This document shows positions 61,085 through 64,000 of a stretch of DNA of 64,000 bases, piece by piece. Position 1 is the first letter of the stretch. Every line of letters begins with the position of its first letter. Below the pieces are notes generated by a model. The model searched no databases. It saw nothing but the letters and a program-made list of their open reading frames with translations, and was not told where the DNA came from. Source of the stretch: CALAED01 sp036378315 (GTDB lineage: Bacteria; Actinomycetota; Actinomycetes; Streptosporangiales; Streptosporangiaceae); assembly GCA_036378315.1 (NCBI GenBank), contig DASUWU010000147.1, positions 1 to 64,000 on the forward strand, written 5' to 3'. Position numbers and translations under genes: made by a program.

Positions 61085-62308
61085 ATGGAGATCGACTCAT
61101 GGCCGCCGGCGGCGCCGGGCAGCGGCTTCGGGCCGGCGAACCTGCCGTACGGCGTGTTCTCCCGGCCAGGCGAACCACCTCGCGTGGGCGTGGCCATCGG
61201 CACGTACGTCGTTGACCTGGCCGGGCTGGGCGCCGCCGGACTGCTCGACGACCGCGGGTGGTTCGCGGCCGGGGCGCTGAACGGCTTCATGTCGGCGGGC
61301 CGGGCCGCCTGGCAGGCCACCAGGGGACGGCTCACCGAGCTGCTCACCGACGTGGCGCACCGCCGGGCCGTGGCCCCCCACCTCGTCCCCGTCGACGAGG
61401 CGCGGCTGCACCTGCCGTTCGAGGTGGCGGACTATGTCGACTTCTACTCGTCCCTCGTCCATGCGACCAACGCCGGCCGCATCTTCCGGGCCGGCGCCGC
61501 CGATCCACTGCCGCCGAACTGGCGGCACCTGCCGGTGGGCTACCACGGCAGGGCCGGTACGGTCGTGGTGTCGGACACCCCGGTGGTCCGGCCGTCCGGG
61601 CAGCGCACCGCCCCGGGTGAGCGCGCCCCGTCGTACGGGCCGACAACCAAGCTCGACTTCGAGGCCGAGGTCGGCTTCGTCGTCGGCGTGCCGGCGGCCG
61701 GGCCGGTACCGCCGGCCGACTTCCGCGATCACGTCTTCGGCTTCGTGCTGGTCAACGACTGGAGCGCGCGGGACATCCAGCGCTGGGAGTCCCAGCCACT
61801 CGGCCCCTTCCTCGGCAAGTCGTTCGCCACGTCCATCTCGCCGTGGGTGGTCCCGGTGGCGGCGCTCGAGGCCGCCCGGGTCACCCCTCCGGTGCAGGAC
61901 CCGCCGCCGCTCCCCTACCTGCGCTGCGCCGAACCCTGGGGCATCGACCTGTCGCTGCGGATCGAGCTGAACGGCCACGTGATCGCCCGGCCGGGTTTCG
62001 CTTCGATGTACTGGACGGCCCCCCAGCAACTCGCGCACGCCACGGTCAACGGCGCCGCGCTGCGAACCGGCGACCTGTTCGCGTCGGGCACCGTCTCGGG
62101 GCCGGGCCGCGATCAGCTCGGCTGCCTGCTCGAGCTGACGTGGGACGGCCGGGACCACATCGACCTGCCCGACGGGACCCGACGAACGTTCCTGGACGAC
62201 GGCGACACCGTCGTGATCTCCGCCACCGCGCCCGCCGCCGACGGCACCCGCCTCGCGTTCGGCGCCGTCGCCGGCACCGTCCATCCAGCCGGCCCCGCGC
62301 GGCCGTAA
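61085..62308 (+). CDS. fahA: Fumarylacetoacetase
   Basis: A 407-residue FAH-fold hydrolase: DFYSSLVHATNAGRIFR, PVGYHGRAGTVVVS, KLDFEAEVGFVVG (metal Glu), VNDWSARDIQRWE and FLGKSFATSISPWVVP. It hydrolyses fumarylacetoacetate to fumarate and acetoacetate in tyrosine breakdown. It ends 15 nt from the convergent ispF gene. The start is ATG 61085 with GGGGGAAGG upstream. Confidence 0.9.
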   Translation: MEIDSWPPAAPGSGFGPANLPYGVFSRPGEPPRVGVAIGTYVVDLAGLGAAGLLDDRGWFAAGALNGFMSAGRAAWQATRGRLTELLTDVAHRRAVAPHLVPVDEARLHLPFEVADYVDFYSSLVHATNAGRIFRAGAADPLPPNWRHLPVGYHGRAGTVVVSDTPVVRPSGQRTAPGERAPSYGPTTKLDFEAEVGFVVGVPAAGPVPPADFRDHVFGFVLVNDWSARDIQRWESQPLGPFLGKSFATSISPWVVPVAALEAARVTPPVQDPPPLPYLRCAEPWGIDLSLRIELNGHVIARPGFASMYWTAPQQLAHATVNGAALRTGDLFASGTVSGPGRDQLGCLLELTWDGRDHIDLPDGTRRTFLDDGDTVVISATAPAADGTRLAFGAVAGTVHPAGPARP

Positions 62309-62321
62309 CCGAACGGCCGCG
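62298..62321. terminator. Hairpin between fahA and ispF
   Basis: CGCGGCCGT, AACCGA loop, ACGGCCGCG: 9-bp perfect arms overlapping the fahA stop codon, between convergent genes. Confidence 0.6.
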
Positions 62322-62323
62322 GG

Positions 62324-62815
62324 TCAGTCGTCAGCGGGCACGACGAGCGCGGTGGCGATGGCGGCGATGCCCTCGCCACGTCCGGTGAGGCCGAGCCCGT
62401 CCGTCGTGGTGGCCGACAGGCTGACCGGTGCGCCGCCGAGCGCCTCGCCCAGCACTTTCTCGGCCTCGGTGCGACGGCGACCGATCTTGGGCCGGTTGCC
62501 GATCACCTGGATGGCGACGTTGCCGACGAGGTAGCCGGCCTCCCCCACGCGGCGGACGACCTCGCGGAGCAGGTCAGTACCCGACGCGCCGGCCCAGCGC
62601 GGGTCACCGGTGCCGAACACCGCGCCGAGATCGCCGAGACCGGCCGCGGACAGCAGGGCGTCACAGGCCGCGTGCGCGGCCACGTCGCCGTCGGAGTCGC
62701 CCGCCAGCCCGTCGCCCTCGCCGGGCCATTCGAGCCCGGCCACCCACAGCCGACGCCCGGACGCGAACGGGTGGACGTCGGTTCCGACGCCCACCCGAGG
62801 AAGCCGCACGCTCAT
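62324..62815 (-). CDS. ispF: 2-C-methyl-D-erythritol 2,4-cyclodiphosphate synthase
   Basis: A 163-residue MECDP synthase. GVGTDVHPFASG holds the zinc Asp and His, SDGDVAAHAACDALL the third ligand, and VQVIGNRPKIG and SLSATTTDGLGLTGRGEGIAA the product side. It makes the cyclic diphosphate of the MEP isoprenoid pathway. In many actinobacteria ispD lies just before ispF; here a hairpin repeat occupies that space. Confidence 0.95.
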   Translation of the reverse strand: MSVRLPRVGVGTDVHPFASGRRLWVAGLEWPGEGDGLAGDSDGDVAAHAACDALLSAAGLGDLGAVFGTGDPRWAGASGTDLLREVVRRVGEAGYLVGNVAIQVIGNRPKIGRRRTEAEKVLGEALGGAPVSLSATTTDGLGLTGRGEGIAAIATALVVPADD

Positions 62816-62868
62816 CCGCGATTCAAGACATTCATACGCTCGAAGAAATCAATGCATAAAACCCGGCC

Positions 62869-62937
62869 CCGGCCGGGGGCGTGGGGGCGAAGCCCCCACA
62901 TCGGGGGGTTCCGGGGGTCGTCCCCCCGGGCCAACAC
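62869..62937. repeat. 69-bp GC-rich intergenic hairpin repeat, copy 2
   Basis: Nearly identical to 55208-55276 (same length, a few substitutions). It has hairpins GGGGGCGAAGCCCCC and GGGGGTCGTCCCCC. It lies between ispF and carD. Confidence 0.8.
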
Positions 62938-63000
62938 CGAGGGCCGAGCAGCGGCGAAGCCGGCCGAAGGCCGGCGAGCAGCCTGCTCCACTCGGGGCCC

Positions 63001-63483
63001 TCAGCCCGTCAGAACCTCGTCGAGGAGCGCCTCGGCCTTGTCCTCGTTGGTCTTCTCCGCGAGGGCGAGCTCGCTGACCAGAATCTGCCTGGCCTTCGCC
63101 AGCATCCGCTTCTCTCCGGCCGACAGACCGCGCTCCTTGTCGCGCCGCCACAGGTCACGCACGACCTCGGCGACCTTGTTGACGTCCCCGGAGGCGAGCT
63201 TTTCGAGGTTCGCCTTGTAGCGGCGGGACCAGTTGGTCGGCTCCTCGGTGTAGGGTGCACGCAGCACCTCGAACACCTTCTCGAGACCTTCCTGGCCCAC
63301 CACGTCGCGGACACCCACCAGTTCGGCGTTCTCCGCGGGGACGCGTACTGTCAGGTCACCTTTGTCGACCTTCAAGACCAAGTAGGTCTTGTCCTCACCT
63401 TTGATGGTGCGGTTCTCGATGGCTTCGATCCGAGCAGCCCCATGGTGGGGGTAGACGACGGTGTCGCCGACCGTGAAAGTCAT
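63001..63483 (-). CDS. carD: CarD-family transcriptional regulator
   Basis: A 160-residue CarD. The N-terminal RNA-polymerase-interacting domain starts FTVGDTVVYPHHGAARIEAIE, and the helical DNA-binding domain holds NWSRRYKANLEKLASGD and KRMLAKARQILVSELALA. It binds the RNA polymerase beta subunit and stabilises the open complex at many promoters. ATG 63483 is the conserved start. Confidence 0.95.
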   Translation of the reverse strand: MTFTVGDTVVYPHHGAARIEAIENRTIKGEDKTYLVLKVDKGDLTVRVPAENAELVGVRDVVGQEGLEKVFEVLRAPYTEEPTNWSRRYKANLEKLASGDVNKVAEVVRDLWRRDKERGLSAGEKRMLAKARQILVSELALAEKTNEDKAEALLDEVLTG

Positions 63484-63733
63484 GTGACAAGTACCCCTTC
63501 CGCTGCGACCAGGATAGCACGAGGCTCCCGGAGACCGCACCGTCCATTTGAACATATATGCAGGTCAGCCCGGATTTTGCAGGCTGACAAAGCCGCTCGA
63601 TCGGGGCGCGACCAGGTGCCCGAAGGGGGAATGTCGCGCTATCGCGACACCCCGGAAACGCGCGAGCGACAGTTTCCTGAGCGAGCTGCACGGCAGGACT
63701 GCACCTGCCGCAGAACCCGGCCCATACTGGGAA

Positions 63734-64000
63734 ATGGGACCGGAAGAGGCCACGACGGGCGACGCGAGAGCGAGGTGTGGCGTGGGGCGGAACGGCGACC
63801 CCCAAGGCGACGACTACGGGCTGCCACACATCGACATCGTCGTGCCCGATGATGCCCGTGAGCTGGACAGGGACGTCGTCGCCTACCGCCGCGAGCAGCG
63901 CCAGCTGCGCCGCCGGGCCCGCTGGCGCCGGCTGCTGCGGCCGTTCACGCGGTACGGCCTCGCCGCCCCGATCATCGCCACGGCCCTGCTGATCGCCATC
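63734..64000 (+). CDS. Membrane protein, N-terminal part only (runs off the window)
   Basis: An open frame from ATG 63734 (GTG 63782 is an alternative) continues past the end. It reads DYGLPHIDIVVPDDAREL, then a very basic helix (RREQRQLRRRARWRRLLRP) and the start of a membrane helix (APIIATALLIAI). It is divergent from carD. The pattern (acidic N-terminus, basic helix, transmembrane helix) suits an actinobacterial membrane protein of unknown role. It has no stop within the window. Confidence 0.6.
   Translation, partial: MGPEEATTGDARARCGVGRNGDPQGDDYGLPHIDIVVPDDARELDRDVVAYRREQRQLRRRARWRRLLRPFTRYGLAAPIIATALLIAI

Noticed and set aside
63777..63992. 71-residue ORF at the right edge
   Set aside because: Thr/Ser/Pro/Ala-rich shadow. 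Another frame on the same strand has an acidic-basic-hydrophobic protein pattern and runs off the window.

Overview
The window is GC-rich actinobacterial chromosome. The gene content (CarD, SARP regulator, DUF3263 and DUF2637 proteins, XPB-type helicase, tandem CIRCE sites before groEL, mycosin-like protease) and the GC-rich intergenic hairpin repeat suggest a Streptosporangiales-type actinomycete; that placement is inference. No transposase, integrase or CRISPR array was seen.

Layout. 1-4.5 kb: the end of a HAAS-like gene, the helicase-associated partner of XPB, and an acyl-CoA-synthetase-like gene. About 5.0-35.3 kb: a biosynthetic gene cluster. 35.5-64 kb: housekeeping (AlkA/Ada, GroEL, XPB helicase, cold-shock protein, MoaD-like protein with threonine synthase, trehalose synthesis split around a sigma factor and a Ser/Thr kinase, SAM hydrolase family, cation exchanger, MarR, protease, tRNA-Thr, RlmB, CysS, homogentisate/fumarylacetoacetate catabolism, IspF, CarD).

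The cluster is the main discovery. It carries counterparts of nearly all the valanimycin azoxy genes: a DUF2156 aminoacyl-tRNA-dependent transferase (VlmA-like), a class D flavin N-hydroxylase with its reductase (VlmH/VlmR-like), a small polytopic protein rich in His and Asp (VlmO-like hydrazine synthase), a ferritin-like diiron protein (VlmB-like azoxy synthase), a diacylglycerol-kinase-like protein (VlmJ-like) and an MmgE/PrpD protein (VlmK-like). There is no amino-acid decarboxylase for the amine. Instead a dedicated type II fatty-acid set (carboxyltransferase, KAS III, ACP, KAS II, desaturase), an acyl reductase of the aldehyde dehydrogenase family and a class III aminotransferase suggest a long-chain, probably unsaturated, alkylamine. 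A second operon resembles the pyrrole-2-carboxyl module of pyoluteorin and clorobiocin (adenylation enzyme, PltL-like carrier protein, acyl-CoA-dehydrogenase-type prolyl oxidase, KAS III-like acyltransferase). Two P450s, a HAD phosphatase, an MFS exporter, a SARP regulator and an operon with two SGNH proteins complete it. The predicted product is a fatty azoxy compound with a serine-derived, possibly dehydrated, end and perhaps a pyrroloyl group.

The most unusual element is a tRNA gene 15 nt after the stop codon of the VlmA-like transferase, on the same strand. It has the acceptor stem, G73, long variable arm and T arm of a tRNA-Ser, but its anticodon stem is broken. SerRS does not read the anticodon, so this RNA could be a dedicated seryl donor for the small-molecule pathway rather than a decoding tRNA.
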